Source of the DNA: Linanthus parryae | Taxonomy: Eukaryota > Streptophyta > Magnoliopsida > Ericales > Polemoniaceae | Assembly: GCA_023055425.1 (NCBI GenBank) | Contig: JALGPY010000009.1 | Span: 56,420,616-56,484,615, forward strand | Direction: 5' to 3' | Length of the DNA stretch: 64,000 nucleotides | In this document: one piece after another, positions 1 through 12,081 of the stretch | Layout of the letters: each line of letters opens with the position of its first letter | How positions within the stretch are numbered: the stretch's first letter is position 1 | The notes under the pieces: generated by a model | Told to the model about the DNA's origin: nothing | The model's input: only the letters and a program-made list of their open reading frames with translations | Databases searched by the model: none | Made by a program: the position numbers and the translations under genes

Positions 1-941
1 GTCAGAGAACAGGTAATATTTCTAACCGAAATGAGATGCCTCCGAATTTCGTGTTATAGGTAGAACCGTTCGATGTGTGGGGCATTGACTTTATGTGACC
101 ATTTCCTCCCTCACTTGGCAATCTTCATATACTTATTGCTGTGGATTATGTGACCAAGTGGGTAGAGGCGGTGGCATGCCCGAAAAATGATGGTGCTACA
201 GTTGAGAGATTCCAGCGCAAGAATATCTTCACGCGATTCGGTACACCTAGAGCGATTATCAGCGATGAGGGATCGCACTTTGTTAACAATCTATTTGCCA
301 ATGTGTTGAGCAAGTATGGAGTGAAAACGCACAAGATATCATTGGCTTACCATCCGCAATCTAATGGGCAAGCTGAAGTGTCCAATCGAGAGATTAAGGG
401 GATTTTAGAAAAGACTGTCAATCCGGGACGCAATGATTGGTCCCTACACTTGGATGATAGTTTATGGGCGTATCGAACTGCGTCTAAGACTCCCTTGGGC
501 ATGTCTCCATACCAGCTCGTTTTTGGGAAATCATGACATCTCCCGGTGGAACTTGAGCACAAAGCGTTTTGAGCGCTGAAGAAATTGAACATGGATCCCA
601 AGCTCTCTGGTGAGCAAAGGAAGCGGACATTGCTGGAGTTAGAAGAATTCAGACTGATTGCATATCAAAGTGCCAAGATCTACAAAGAGAGGACCAAGCA
701 ATGGCATGACAAACACATCATTCCACGAGACTTCAGAGTGGGCCAAAAGGTACTGATCTTCAATGCACGTCTGAAGTTGTTTCCGGGCAAGCTAAAGTCA
801 AGATGGAGTAGGCCATTCACAATAACCGAGGTTTACCCATGGGAATCGCTTGAGGTAGAAGCTGAGAATGGGAACCGATTCAAGGTGAACGGACGACGAG
901 CAAAGCCATACGTGGACGGGAATTTCATTGGGGGTAATTGA
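1..941 (+). pseudogene. Athila-clade Ty3/Gypsy integrase, 3' part of pol, degenerate
   Basis: This is the C-terminal part of a retrotransposon polyprotein, which would insert element cDNA into the host genome. The window opens inside the integrase. One frame reads the typical Athila/Tat text [51 protein letters not shown], then the C-terminal region FRVGQKVLIFNARLKLFPGKLKSRW. The catalytic D, D and E of the core are visible in DYVTKW, SDEGSHF and QAEVSNRE. The frame is broken by in-frame stops at about 57-59, 96-98, 534-536 and 570-572; the last three look like single substitutions of Gly, Cys and Trp codons, consistent with decay of a methylated copy. The frame ends at 941. It belongs with the env-like ORFs and LTR downstream. 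Clade assignment is by motif memory, not by a search. Confidence 0.88.
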
Positions 942-2669
942 ACTCCTCAAAGCAATTCCTGATATTTGAGCTCTCTTGAGGTAACTGGGTCGGGCCGTCG
1001 ACCTTAAATTACAAAGCGCTTGTTGGGAGGCAACCCAACCTATTTGCTGCATTAGGATAGGTTTAAATACTGTTTTGTTTGTTTTATTATATTTGATTTA
1101 TTCTAGAGTTGCGAGAGAGTGGATTTAATATTTCAAATGAGTATGTGCAGGGCTTCTAGGTGAAAGGCCTATCCCGGACCCCCTTTCTCGATGCGCGAGT
1201 GAAGAACAGATAAAAATTTGAGAAATAGAAGCCCAGAACGCGTATCGGGATTCGGAATGAAGAAATTGGAGTGTGACGCCTTATCTTACATATACTCAAC
1301 GCACGCAACTGGGGGAGATCACATTCCCGGACTCCCCGTCTTGATATACGCGAAGATCACACTGAAGAGCAGAAAGCTGGCACATTGGCACGGATTACGA
1401 GGTGAAATTTTGAACACGAGACTGAAAGCGGAGTTGGAGTGCCATTGTGTGGGGGGTGGTCGAGAGCTTTCCGTGGATAGGTGGATTGCGCATATCGGAG
1501 TCTGGATGAGAAAGTTACGCCAAAACGGATGCTCAAGATAGTAAAACGAGGCCAAAGCATCTGGAAACGCAAAAAGTGCCTTGGGAAGCGTAAAATTGAA
1601 GAATAAGATGTTCCCCGAATTTTGGGAATGTTTTATGACATGAAAGGAGTCTCGAGGACGAGGAGATCCTTCGGAAAGCAAAGGAAAGGCCAAAGACGTG
1701 AAAAATGACGAAAAAGGATGTTTTTGAAGATGCCCAGGATTCTCTTAGTACTAAGACAATTATCTTCGTACTAAGAGAAAAAGACTTAGAAAATTTTTGG
1801 AGTGATTTTTCTCTTCGCAGAATGGACATCTGCCCCTTTTTTGAGAAGACTTTTGTGAGAAGAAGAAGTCTTCACGCTGAGGCTCTTCGCACGGAGAGAA
1901 AGCCTCTTCGCACGAAGAGGTCTGGCGAAAAGACCTCTTTGCCCTGCGACGGAAGGAAGCAAGATGCACTTATAGGGGGGTAAAATCGACTTTTTGTCGA
2001 ATTTTTTCGAAGTTCAACACATTAGCCGACGGGGTCTTCTTCTTCTCCCTCAGTCTTCACCTTCTCTTGTTCTTCCTCCATACCCGAAGCTCTCTCTCTC
2101 ACCAAGCTCTCAAATCTCTTCCACCTTCAAAACTCAACCAATTTGTGAGAGTAAGGTGGGGTTTTGCTCGCGGGAAGAGGGGGAAGAAGATTAAAGTAGG
2201 GAATTTCGGCCAAATCAAGCTCTAAGGCTCGTTTGGGGTGAAGAACAAAGCTAGGGTTCCATTCCTAGATCCGAAAATTGGTCAAGTTGGAGGAACATTC
2301 AGCTTTTGGCGAAGAAGAGACTTACGAAGGGGACATCACAAGGAGCGCGGTGCACTAATTGATTGAAGATTTCATTGAAAAAAATTCGGCGACCCGAAAC
2401 GGTCCATCTCGTCGAATTTTCTTTAAATCGTGCCCGTAAGACTTGCTCCGGGCAGGTAGGTACGTCCTAATCTCTTTCTTTACAAGTCTTAGGCACAATT
2501 GAGTAAAATACCAATTTTATTGTTGCGCTTAGTAGCGTGCTTGAGGGCAATTGACTAGAGTCCTAGGGCTTACGTGTGTAATTGCTACGTGCTTACGTGT
2601 TTAATTTTTGTACAGACTCCCTGTCACGGTGCACGATTCATACATTGCGTTATTTGCTTGAAAATATAA
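942..2669 (+). other. Athila spacer between pol and env-like ORF, with leader-like and LTR-like stretches
   Basis: No long coding frame is convincing here. About 1780-1935 resembles the element's own LTR at 6590-6710: both have AAAAAG(A/G)(C/G)TTAGAA, then ACATCTGCCCCTTT, then dyads of the form CTTCG-N2-CGAAG. It is followed by a pyrimidine-rich stretch at 2035-2110 that looks like a plant 5' leader. A good splice donor (CAG/GTAGGTAC near 2454) and acceptor (TTTTTGTACAG ending about 2615) lie just before the ATG at 2670. An internal promoter plus spliced leader for the env-like ORF is my inference. Confidence 0.45.
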
Positions 2670-4013
2670 ATGGCACCTAAAAAGCGAAAAACCAGTGAAG
2701 GGACGTCTCGTGATGCATCCGGGTCGGGTGAGTCTCAACTTGAGATACCACCTTCACCCACCTTTTCTATATTAGAGACGCCTGTCCCTGAGGACCCGGG
2801 AGTTGTTGGTCGTAGGACAAGGAGCACGGGTATTCAACAACATAAGATAGGCCCGGGGTTGTATGATAGTTTTAGGTTTGTGACATATGAGGCTCACCTT
2901 GACGCCTACAATGATACATACTTGAAAAAGAAAGGGCAACCTGAGAAAGAATTTTCGTTGCATGATGAGATGCCTGAAGCTATTACAGATATTTTTACTC
3001 GTGAGAAATTGAACAACTGGTTCAAATTGGTAGGGCAGTCTAGCATAAGACTATCTAGGGAATTTTTTCTTAATCTAAGGTATGCCAAGGATGGAGAGAG
3101 CAAGGACCCACGGTTGGTTTATTGTCGGGGCAAGTGGATAGTCTTCACGCCAGAGTCTATCCGCATTTCCCTTGGGTTCCCACGTCTTCGAGTACCGTGT
3201 GCTTATCATGATACCATTATGAGTGAAAACATTTTCGAAAGGGTGAATCGATTCTGTTTTGCACCAGGAAAAGACCCTTGGGATAGGCGGGGAGATGTGC
3301 CGTGTTGGCGGGCTCATAAGAATGAGTTCCGGCCCGAAGCTTGATGGTGTTGTGAGCCATTAGAAAATTGGGTTTTGGGAATCACACGAAACCCAACTTA
3401 CACATTTAAGCTAAGTGTAATGGATTTATGTTTGTGGTCAGGGGATAGGATTAACATCCCGAAGATGATATGGGCTAATTTTCTTGAGAGGGGGTCAAGG
3501 AACAACAAGTTAGGACCCGGTCATACCTGCCTTTTGACCCATTTGGTTAAGACTGCTGAGGTAGATGTTCACTCGGAGGATGACGTTTTTCCTCCCCGGG
3601 TGTGGTCTAGATTTCATGAGTCTGCTAAAACTAGGTCCAAGGGAAAGAAGCCAAAAGCTTCTAGATTTGACAATCAGGTGGGGTATGATAAGTTGAGAGA
3701 AGAGATGGCCCGCGATCGATTAGAGAGAAGGAGCCAGTTTGCTCACACCAGGGGCAATCAGGTGAAACTGGGGAACTTGATCCAGATGGTGGGGAGATGG
3801 GTAGTTCAGTCTAGTGGACGGCCAAGAGAGGAATTTGTGCCACCGGTTCCGAACACTGATCATTGGTTCCAAGAGGATGAGTTCGAGTATTCGGTACCAC
3901 CTAGTGATGGGGAGTCCGCAGAAGGGGACTCCGAAGAAGAAGAGGATGGTGAGTTCGGAGAGCATGAGACGTTGGACCCGGAGGTGGGCCCCGATGGTGA
4001 TGGGAATGAGTAG
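2670..4013 (+). pseudogene. Athila env-like (plant transposon protein) ORF, one in-frame stop
   Basis: A reading frame of about 448 codons starts at the ATG at 2670 (MAPKKRKTSEGTS, a basic NLS-like start) and is interrupted by one TGA at 3342-3344; the same frame resumes at once and runs to 4013. Its position downstream of integrase and upstream of the PPT and LTR is that of the extra 'env-like' gene of Athila elements. The text REKLNNWFKLVGQSS and YCRGKWIVFTPESIRISLGFP matches the family often annotated as putative plant transposon protein. I see no convincing membrane segment, so envelope function is not supported; the C-terminus is strongly acidic (EGDSEEEEDGEFGEHE). Function unknown. Confidence 0.7.
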
Positions 4014-6258
4014 GAGAGAATGCCCTTACGCTAGGATTTTTGAGTCCTCGTCGTCTCGTTGAGGACAACAATGCATCATCCTAGTGTGAGGGTGGTGTAT
4101 ACCTTTTACTAGCCATTTGTCGAGTCTTTGCATCGCCTGTCACATGTAGATTAGTTTTTTTAGTTATGTCCGTATTTTCTTCTTTATTATTTATAATTCT
4201 GTTTGCATGATTGTTATTATTGAGTCACCCCACCAGTTTATTGAGTCGTTAGTCGAGTTGGCCGTTGCATGTAGAATTAGAAATTATTCAAAAATCACAA
4301 AAAAAAAATTGAAAAATCCTAAAAAAAATAATAAAAAATTGAGAAAGGGCAATCGAAAGAGGCGAAAGGTTGATAAATCACGAAGTGTGAGACTTTTAGG
4401 CATAGGGCATGATTTGCGACCGAGAGTGAAAACGTGAGTCCCCCTTAGTAAGTATAGAGAGACTTTCTTTACGGGAATGCGTGCCTATTTTACACACAAA
4501 TTTAATTTTCAAATCTAAAGTGTGTTCCTAGTTTTCTTACAAGAGTTGAGCTAGGTGTGAGCTAAACAAGCCGAACGTTCATGTGTACGTCTTAGGTAGT
4601 CGCCAACCCGCCTCTTAGTGGCACACGAAACAGCTATGCGAGGATGTGTATTAGAGCACTCACTGCTTATAGAACTCACACCGTATGACCACTAGTAAAC
4701 CCGGCTTTGAACCTCAGATTCATTGATAACCTTTTAACTTAGGGTGACGATTCTTGGCCTTCATCATTGATTGTTTAGAATCACCGCTTTAGTGTGTCAC
4801 GAGGGACATGTGGTTGAGGGGGTTCGGTGAGGGAGTACTTCATGATATGTTCTTGTGAGTCTTGCATATCACTTATGCTTCATTTGTGATTTACGAGGGG
4901 ATGCGCGGGTGAGTGAGAGTAGGCTTGCGCACTTCGGTGTGGCGGTGTTCCATGTCGTTACATCATGGACACAGTTGTGGAGAGCCGTGAGTGTGTAACA
5001 TCTAATGCGCACAAAATTGGGTTAGGGGATTAAATTGGTGGATCGTGCTAGGTACCGGATCTCATTCATCGTGGTGTAGGAGGTTTGGTTGAATTAGGCA
5101 CGAGACTTACATTCTATTGACTACTTGAGAGGGGGCATGATTATATTCGAGTGTGGGGGTGTCGACTTTTGACTACGGACATCGAGATTGAGCTTGCGAC
5201 GACTCCATCCCCACACATTTACTTTGATTTGTGAGCGGCACACTATTGATTTCATTGAGTTAGGGGGAGATTACTTTACTTTTGATACGTATCCATGAAT
5301 TGATTATTTTCTCCCCCTTTCATTATATTTTTGGCGTTACTCTTGGAAGAGCACTCGGGATTTGTGATGAAGGATTTTCGGGAATTTTGAGAGATATTAA
5401 AAAAAATCAGAAAAAGAAGAAAAAAAGAGAGAAAAAAAGGAGAGTGAAATAAAGGAAGAAATGGGAAGTTTATTGGAAGATCGAGTGGAGGAGCAACTAA
5501 TTCATCGACGGGAAGTTTCATCTTGTGCACGATTCATGACGGTGGCGGCGGAGATCGTGATTGTACCGGGGTTTTGAGGGGATCGAGGGCCGGAGATGGT
5601 GAGTCTTGGGTTCGGTTTCTATCATTGTTGTGAGGGTGTGTGAGATGTGGTATTATTGTGAGAATGTGACGCTTTAGGGCTATAACATGATTATTATCCT
5701 TTTGTCCCTAAGCCTCATCATTTTAACCCATTAGCGGACTAGGAGCTCGGACCTTGAACGTGGCTTAGCCTAGCGTAGCCTTTTATTTTGTGGGCACACG
5801 CGAAGAGGTAATGCATTCTTGTACGTAGTAAGGTTATGCTTTCTATACTAGCTAGGGGAGATTCTCGTTGTCGAATTTGGTTTCAACTCATGCCTTGTAC
5901 CTAGATTTCTCATCGCTTCATGATAATCGGTTTAAGCTAATGGAGATTGCCCGATCTCGGAAAAAAAATGTGTGTTATTTCAATACTTGCATTGTGAATA
6001 TTGCATTTGCATACAGGTGCATTGTGTATAATCGAGTCGTGTCGGCTAGTAAAAGGATGATTTGTGGATTGGTTTCGAACTCGGACTCGTATGCAATGAT
6101 TGGTATAAGTATGCAAATGGCGTAGGGAAGTATGCAATTTGGAATAGGTTTTGTATGCAAAGATTGAAGTGATTGATGGAAGTGAGAGGATGTTGGCTTG
6201 AGAGTTTGTTTTGGCTTGTATATTTGCTCGGGACGAGCAAAAGGTAGTGTGGGGTAGT
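4014..6258 (+). other. Athila 3' untranslated region and polypurine tract
   Basis: This is a 2.2 kb stretch between the env-like ORF and the 3' LTR. Short A-rich and GA-rich runs occur (4295-4380, 5395-5465) but no supported gene. The end, GGGACGAGCAAAAGG through GTGTGGGGTAGT at about 6229-6258, has the form of the purine-rich tract that primes plus-strand synthesis in Athila/Tat elements, placed immediately before the LTR start TGATAACTCC. Confidence 0.6.
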
Positions 6259-7693
6259 TGATAACTCCATTTTCGGAGTTATTTTTTTCCTTATTTTGCT
6301 ACGTTTTGCGTGCTCAACATGGAGAATTTGTCGTCTTTTGAGTGAATTATGCTATTATTTGTGAAAATGAGTTCTTATGCTATTATTTTTGAATCCGGGC
6401 GTTTCTAGAGTAATTTCGAGCTTTTATTGTGATATGATCGCGGGTTTCTTGTTGTGATTCGCAGGGAAATAGGGCTTGGAGGATCATGCAGGAGATGAAA
6501 ACGAACTTCAGAAAGGAGGAACTCAAATGAGAAGTCAAAGAACTCAAAGAAGAGCCAAAAGAAGATGGAATGAAGGTCTCTTCGTGCGAAGAGAAAAAGA
6601 GTTAGAATATTTTGAAGCTGCAAAAGTCTTCCCAGAAACAACATCTGCCCCTTTGTGAGAAGGTCTTCGCACGAAGGGGAAAATGTCTTCGTGCGAAGAG
6701 GTTGCTGTCAAGAGCGTTTTTGGCGGGGTTTTTCTGTAATTTTTGCAAACTTTGTCATAACTTTATGGAAACGTATTAAGGAGTCATAGGTCGTGATTCT
6801 AAGGTATCAGAGCACTTTTTGGAGACAAGAGACGTTGGAGAAGAAGACTTGGAGCTAGGAGATGATCAAGGAAGCTTGAAATCATTCGTTTGACTTATAA
6901 AACTCCGTTTCTTCCCTAGTTTTGTAACTTGATCACGAAACTTTGTACGTGAATCATGTTTTTGCGTAGCTAAACACTTTTCTCAGGGTATCTCGTAGGG
7001 AACTAGGGTTTGATCACTTTGTTTGGTGCTTTATGAATTTGATTTCATGCTTTGACCATAATTGATGACTTTTTTTTATCTAGCTATGTATATTTTATGA
7101 GTTTAAGTTCATCTTTACTATTGATAGATGTATTGACAGGATTGAGTTAGGCTTAGAACATTAGAGACATCAATGTTTCTTGCCCGGAATCTTGAAATAC
7201 ACACTAGCCGTATCTAGGGTTGAGAAATCTTGCTAGTTAGCTAAGAACAAAGAGTAGATTAATGATCTTAATGCATACTTGAACTTGATTAGTCTAGAGA
7301 CATCGGCTTTGTTAGTTTAAGTATTGGTGTTGGTTGAGACATCTTCAACACATTCGTGCTCGTTTAGCTAGATTAAAGAATCATTTTGTTAACAAAGCAT
7401 AAATCCGTCAAAGTGTGAAATACCTAGTGACCCGTAGAGATATCCTGATTTTGTCAAAACTTGAGAAAAACTCGTAATATTTCATCTTTATTAATCGTGA
7501 AGCAATTCATCGGATTAATTGGGATTTTTTCTTTAATTTTAGTAGGATCAATAGAACACACATCTGCGCTTTGCCCACACAAAGATTTAATTTAATAGCT
7601 AATTTACAACGGAGTCTCTTGGGTTCGACAACCCGAATTTCCGGAATTTATTACTACACACGACAGCTGTACACTTGCAGTTGGAGCGTGTCA
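6259..7693 (+). mobile_element. 3' LTR of the Athila-clade element
   Basis: The LTR begins TGATAACTCCATTTTCGGAG right after the PPT-like tract and probably ends at GAGCGTGTCA (7693), giving about 1.4 kb with TG...CA ends. It carries three CTTCG-N2-CGAAG dyads at 6578-6593, about 6661-6676 and about 6682-6699 that also occur in the internal spacer near 1880-1920. The 5' LTR lies outside the window, so the 3' boundary cannot be confirmed by LTR comparison; an end at 7679 (ACACTTGCA) is an alternative. No target duplication can be tested. Confidence 0.65.
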
Positions 7694-8107
7694 GTAGGTG
7701 ACGAAGCGGGGCAAAAAATGGACCAAATGGAGGAGCAAGACGAAGGAAACAAACCGGGGAGAAGCGGTCTGTTCTTGCAAAAACAAGATGTGTTCGTACG
7801 AACACTATTCGTGTGAACACATCGAGTGTTCGTACGAACATATCCTAGAGGCGGTCAGAAAGTTATTTCCTTATTCGTTAGCTCGGTTTTTGGTACTTTT
7901 TTTTGGGCCCGGGCTGTATAGTAGGCCTATATAAAGGTTATAGGCCGTGCTCTACATTGTGTGAGTTGTATTCGTGGCGTTTCTCTCCAATAAAAGGGGT
8001 TTTTTCGGGTCGTGGAGGTAGCTAGCTCATCGGTAGCGAACCACTTTATATCGGTGTGATCTTGTTCGTCGATTTCATCGTTCTCTAACTCTGCCGAGAT
8101 CATAATT
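7694..8107 (+). mobile_element. Fragment of a second, unrelated LTR (promoter and R/U5 part)
   Basis: The stretch looks like the 3' portion of an LTR. It has a clear TATA box (TATATAAAG, about 7928-7936), a poly(A) signal (CAATAAAAGG near 7988), then a GTGGAGGTAGCTAGCTC...GCGAACCACTTTATATC...TCTTGTTCGTCGATTTC tail of the kind seen at the end of plant Copia LTRs. Two perfect 14-bp palindromes TGTTCGTACGAACA lie upstream of the TATA box at 7791-7804 and 7827-7840. No partner LTR or coding part is present, so it is a solo or truncated remnant. Confidence 0.5.
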
Positions 8108-8669
8108 TTAATTATAATTTAATTCTTATTATATTTGATTATATGTTATGTCATATAAATTCATTTATGTGATCCCCTAAAAAAATTAATTTATGTGAAT
8201 GAAAAAGATAAAATTTTATGTTTCACATTTTTTAACTATTATAAATTCATTTTTACTAAATATGTAATGAATTACATTGTAGTTGTGATTGTGATTGTTT
8301 ATGATTAATGAGAAATGTTGAATGCATAAAAAAATGCATCATCATAAACTCACTTTCGTTGAAATGAATAAAAGGTTAAATGTGGGATTAGATGATTGTG
8401 AGTATAGAGCCACAAATTATAGAGCCACAAATTATAGTTTTAACTTTTTGATAAGACTAACTATTATACTTAATTATGTAATGTAATAAAATTGGATATG
8501 TAATGTGTTGTACAATGTAATATATTGACCTTTGTTAGAGTCTATAAATAAGGTGGAACAATTTTATAAGGGGTGGAACACTTCATTAGTTATTACATAA
8601 CCTTGCATAAGATGAATTGTATGACAAATATTGCAATAGTATAATACTTTTTCACTTTTTATTTATATA

Positions 8670-8706
<37 letters not shown>

Positions 8707-8707
8707 G

Positions 8708-8741
<34 letters not shown>

Positions 8742-9172
8742 CACACACACACACGATTCTTGGGACCTAAATAATAAACTATACACAGACGATTTTTGGG
8801 ACCTAAATAATAAACTATATAGGTATATACATTTATTTGTTTACTTGTCTATTTATTTATCACATCACCTAAAGTATCTTTCAAAATTTGTTGTCCAATC
8901 TCTTCACAGACACCAACCACTCAATGCAATTAAATACCCATCCAAATTGCCTATCCCGTGAATGTGTATTCCATCACATTATCTCCTCGTCACACTTACT
9001 CACCATTGCTCCTTTTCTTTCTGTCTCTCTGTCTCAACAGATTTTTGAAACTCCGCTGGTCACAAATCAACCACCCAAACTAGATAACACCCCACAATTT
9101 GCCCACACCCAAATCAGTGAATCACACAAAATGTCATCTCAAAACTAACACATATGGTTGTAGTACTTGTAA
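8108..9172. other. AT-rich intergenic region upstream of the cyclin gene, with microsatellite
   Basis: No coding frame is supported. The region is AT-rich and probably includes the cyclin promoter. A compound microsatellite of TA, ATGT and AC repeats occupies about 8664-8755, directly followed by a short direct duplication of the form GATT(C/T)TTGGGACCTAAATAA at about 8755-8815. A duplicated AGAGCCACAAATTATAG occurs near 8406-8437. Confidence 0.55.
8664..8755. repeat. Compound microsatellite (TA / ATGT / AC)n
   Basis: Tandem TA, TATATG and ATGT units grade into an (AC)n run. It is a simple-sequence repeat with no coding meaning. Confidence 0.9.
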
Positions 9173-10455
9173 ATGTTACCCTCCAAGAACATCATCATCA
9201 ACAACAACAACCAGCTAGAGCTGCCACCGGAGCCGGCAGCGGCGGCGGCCCCGACGCCCCGGGTGCTGACCATCTTGTCATACGTTCTCGAGAAGTTGGT
9301 GGCCCGCAACGATAGGCTGGCGGCGGCGGGTGGCTGGGCTCGTCTAGGGAGGGGTTTGGGCACGTTTGATGGGGCTAGAGCGCCCAACATAAGCATAGGG
9401 AAGTACTTGGAGAGGCTATACAAGTACACCAATTGTAGCCCGTCGTGTTTTGTCGTCGGATACGTTTATATCGACCGGTTGCTGCATAGGCATCCGGATT
9501 CGCTCGTCGTTTCGGTCAACGTGCATAGGTTGATCGTCACTAGCGTCATGGTCGCCGCCAAGGTTCTTGATGATGAGTACGTACGCCTCTCACTCATTTT
9601 ATTCATTTTATTCTGACAATTTCAGTTTTCTGTAACACATTCAAAGTAAACTTCATCAAACATTGAATTACTGCAATGACCGTTCTCTACAACTTATGCA
9701 TAATATTAGCTAAACACTTCTCTCAAAAATTCAAATTTGTTTTTCACAATTATTCTCATACAACTTTTTCACGACCACAACATTACAAACATGAGATAAC
9801 TTTGGTATGGTAAAAAAGATTTTGGTGCTTTTGCTGAAATGTAAAAGACAATTTCACCCCCTCAGTTTGACATAAAGACATATTTTAACCTTTTAGTTTG
9901 GAAAATGACACTTTCACCCCTTTAGTGTACCAAATTTAAGGACAATTACACTCATGAACTGTGAATTCGTTAGTCTGCCGGTAGAGTTCATCACTAGTAG
10001 TGGTGACAAAATAAGTGAACAAATTTGCTCACTTAGTATGGAATGACAAGATGAGGTTGTAAGCGTCATTTCCCAAACCGGAAGGGGTGAAAGTAGTGTC
10101 TTTATGTAGAATGTGCTGTTTAAATTTAATTTACTTGCAACAAGATCGTCTGATATTGATTTTTCTTTGTTTTTTTGGTAGCCATTACAACAATTCGTTT
10201 TATGCTCGGGTGGGAGGAGTAAGTAACGCAGAATTGAACAAGCTCGAGCTGGAACTGCTTTCCCTATTGGATTACCGAGTCTCCGTTACTTCAAGTGTTT
10301 TTGAGAACTACTGCGTGCATCTCGAGCGAGAAATGTCGTTAAACGGCGCAACCCAGAAAATAGAAAGATCTCTATTGTCCAACGGGGTTGCTGAAGAGAC
10401 AGAGATATCGATAGAAGATACACAGAGTTCTTCCCCTTCTCAATTGGCAGAATGA
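9173..10455 (+). CDS. CYCU1-1: U/P-type cyclin, CYCU1-1-like (two exons)
   Basis: Plant U-type (P-type, PHO80-like) cyclins are small cyclins thought to partner CDKA and link nutrient or hormone status to division. Exon 1 is 9173-9576 and exon 2 is 10182-10455; the donor is GA/GTACGT and the acceptor TTTTGGTAG/C, splitting an Asp codon, and the joined CDS gives 225 residues, normal for the family. Text matches the CYCU1-1 subgroup: TPRVLTILSYVLEKLVARN, ISIGKYLERLYKYTNCSPSC, FVVGYVYIDRLLHRHP, then across the junction LDDDHYNNSFYARVGGVSNAELNKLELELL. These cover the cyclin box. The start ATG is followed by a low-complexity Asn and Pro/Ala-rich leader. The 605-bp intron contains a MITE-like element (9841-10108). 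No damage seen; subgroup assigned from memory. Confidence 0.9.
9841..10108. mobile_element. MITE-like TIR element (family 'GGGTAAAAGACA') in cyclin intron
   Basis: The left end GTAAAAGACAATTTCACCCC and right end GGGGTGAAAGTAGTGTCTTTA are imperfect inverted repeats. Internal text (TTTGGAAAATGACACTTTCACCCC, GTGTACCAAATTTAAGGACA) recurs in copies at 21551, 21912, 27281 and 35961. It has no coding capacity and the superfamily is not determined. Confidence 0.65.
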
Positions 10456-10928
10456 CTTCCATATTTTGCTTTTCCTAGCATGTTCTTATACTTTTTCTTA
10501 CTTGAATTCAATTCTTTTGTGGCTCTAACTTGTTTTGCTCCAATGGGATGTAAAAGAAAACAGGAAGAAGAGAAACTAATAATATAACAAGAAAGAAACT
10601 AATCTTTTTACTCTATTTTATAATTAGTCATACCTGTTTGATAAATGTGTTTCTGCTTTATTCTGAAGACATGAGCGCAGCTGTTCTATCTGTATTTGGC
10701 ACTGGTGTGTTCCGACGAATATACCTCCTAAGTTTCTTATTATTCCGCTTATGTATAGTGTTGTTCCACCTCTAAAGCATGGTTTTCAGCTTTTGTGCGA
10801 AGGTGTCCCGCCTTTGTGGGATGTTAGCTCACTTGGGTTTGATATTATTCCGTCTAAACACGAAGTTTAGTCTCAGTTGGAGATATAATCTTACTTTTTT
10901 TCCGGCTCTCTAGTTGCAGAATTAAAGT
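10456..10928. other. Cyclin 3' flank
   Basis: Probable 3' untranslated region and downstream flank of the cyclin gene. No supported gene or repeat seen. Confidence 0.5.
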
Positions 10929-11251
10929 TAGGGTTAAAGACACTTTGCTCCTTTCACTTTTGAAGAAATACAGAATGTTCCCTGACATATCAACAATTCC
11001 ACATACCTCCCTGTAACGGAAAAAAGAAAAGACAAGTTGCCTCTTCTATGCCATTTTCGTCCAGTAGCGCGCAAATACTATTCTCCTGTGCCATTGTAAT
11101 TGCGCGATTTCGGATGGAAATGACACAAAAGGGACAAATTGTCTTTTCTTTTTTCCGTTACAGGGAGCCGAGGTATGTGTATTATTAATTTGTCAGGGAG
11201 CATTCTAGTATTTCTTCAAAAGTGAAGGGTGCAAAGTGTCTTTTACCCTTA
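10929..11251. mobile_element. MITE-like element with ~48-bp terminal inverted repeats
   Basis: The left end AGGGTTAAAGACACTTTGCT followed by CACTTTTGAAGAAATACAG is mirrored by the right end, whose complement reads AAGGGTAAAAGACACTTTGC then CACTTTTGAAGAAATACTAG. A second inverted pair lies inside (CTCCCTGTAACGGAAAAAAG / TTTTTTCCGTTACAGGGAG). There is no ORF. The outermost bases match those of the 'GGGTAAAAGACA' family although the interior differs. No clear target duplication was found. Confidence 0.65.
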
Positions 11252-11349
11252 AATTTATAGTAACAATATGCAGCAATCATAAAAGTATACTGTATGAAGG
11301 AGCTGAAGAAACACATTAATGAAGAAGCACTTAAAAAACTTGTGATAAT

Positions 11350-12050
11350 TTCATTTTACCCCCTATGGTCAGGGGTTTGTGCAAAAGACTTATCTGGAGT
11401 CTGAAATGTTGCAAAGCACCCCCCTGTGATTTGGTTTATGTACGGTTCCGTTAGTTTAGCAGAATCTGTAAACTTTTTCATTTTTATACCGATTATACCC
11501 ACACTATTCACATACAACAAAAAATACATAAGATGAATGATCTGAGAAACGGATCCGGTGAAGAAAAAACAAAAAAATATATAAAAAAGAACGATTCAAG
11601 ATCTGATGAAGAATGAGGTGGAGGGGATGGGAAAAGAGGAGGAGGAGAAGAGGAGGAGGGGAAGGAGGAAGAGGAGGAGGAGGGGAAAGGGGGAATATGC
11701 TGCTGCTGAAGGATGGCGGCGGCGAACCCGTCGGCAGTGACGAACCCGACGGCGACAACCGAAGATGGAGAGGACGACGTCGTAGGTGGCGCAGTTGGAG
11801 GGGATGACGACCTCTAGGCTTCTGGTTTTGGAGAAGAAGAAAGAGAAGGAGGGAGATGATGAAGGAGAAGAAGTTGCAGATCGAAAATGAGGAAGGAGAA
11901 GATGCAGAGAGAGGGAGAGAGTGGAGTTTAAAGAGAGATAAATGAGAAAATGAAATGAAAAAGAAAATTGTTTATGATATTTATACAAGGGTACTGAAGT
12001 CATTTCGTCCTCACTAACGGAAAAATACCCCCTTACCACACATAAACCAA

Positions 12051-12081
<31 letters not shown>

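Noticed and set aside
2670..4013. Athila downstream ORF as a true viral-type envelope gene
   Set aside because: No signal peptide, transmembrane segment or fusion-like region is visible; 'env-like' is used for position only.
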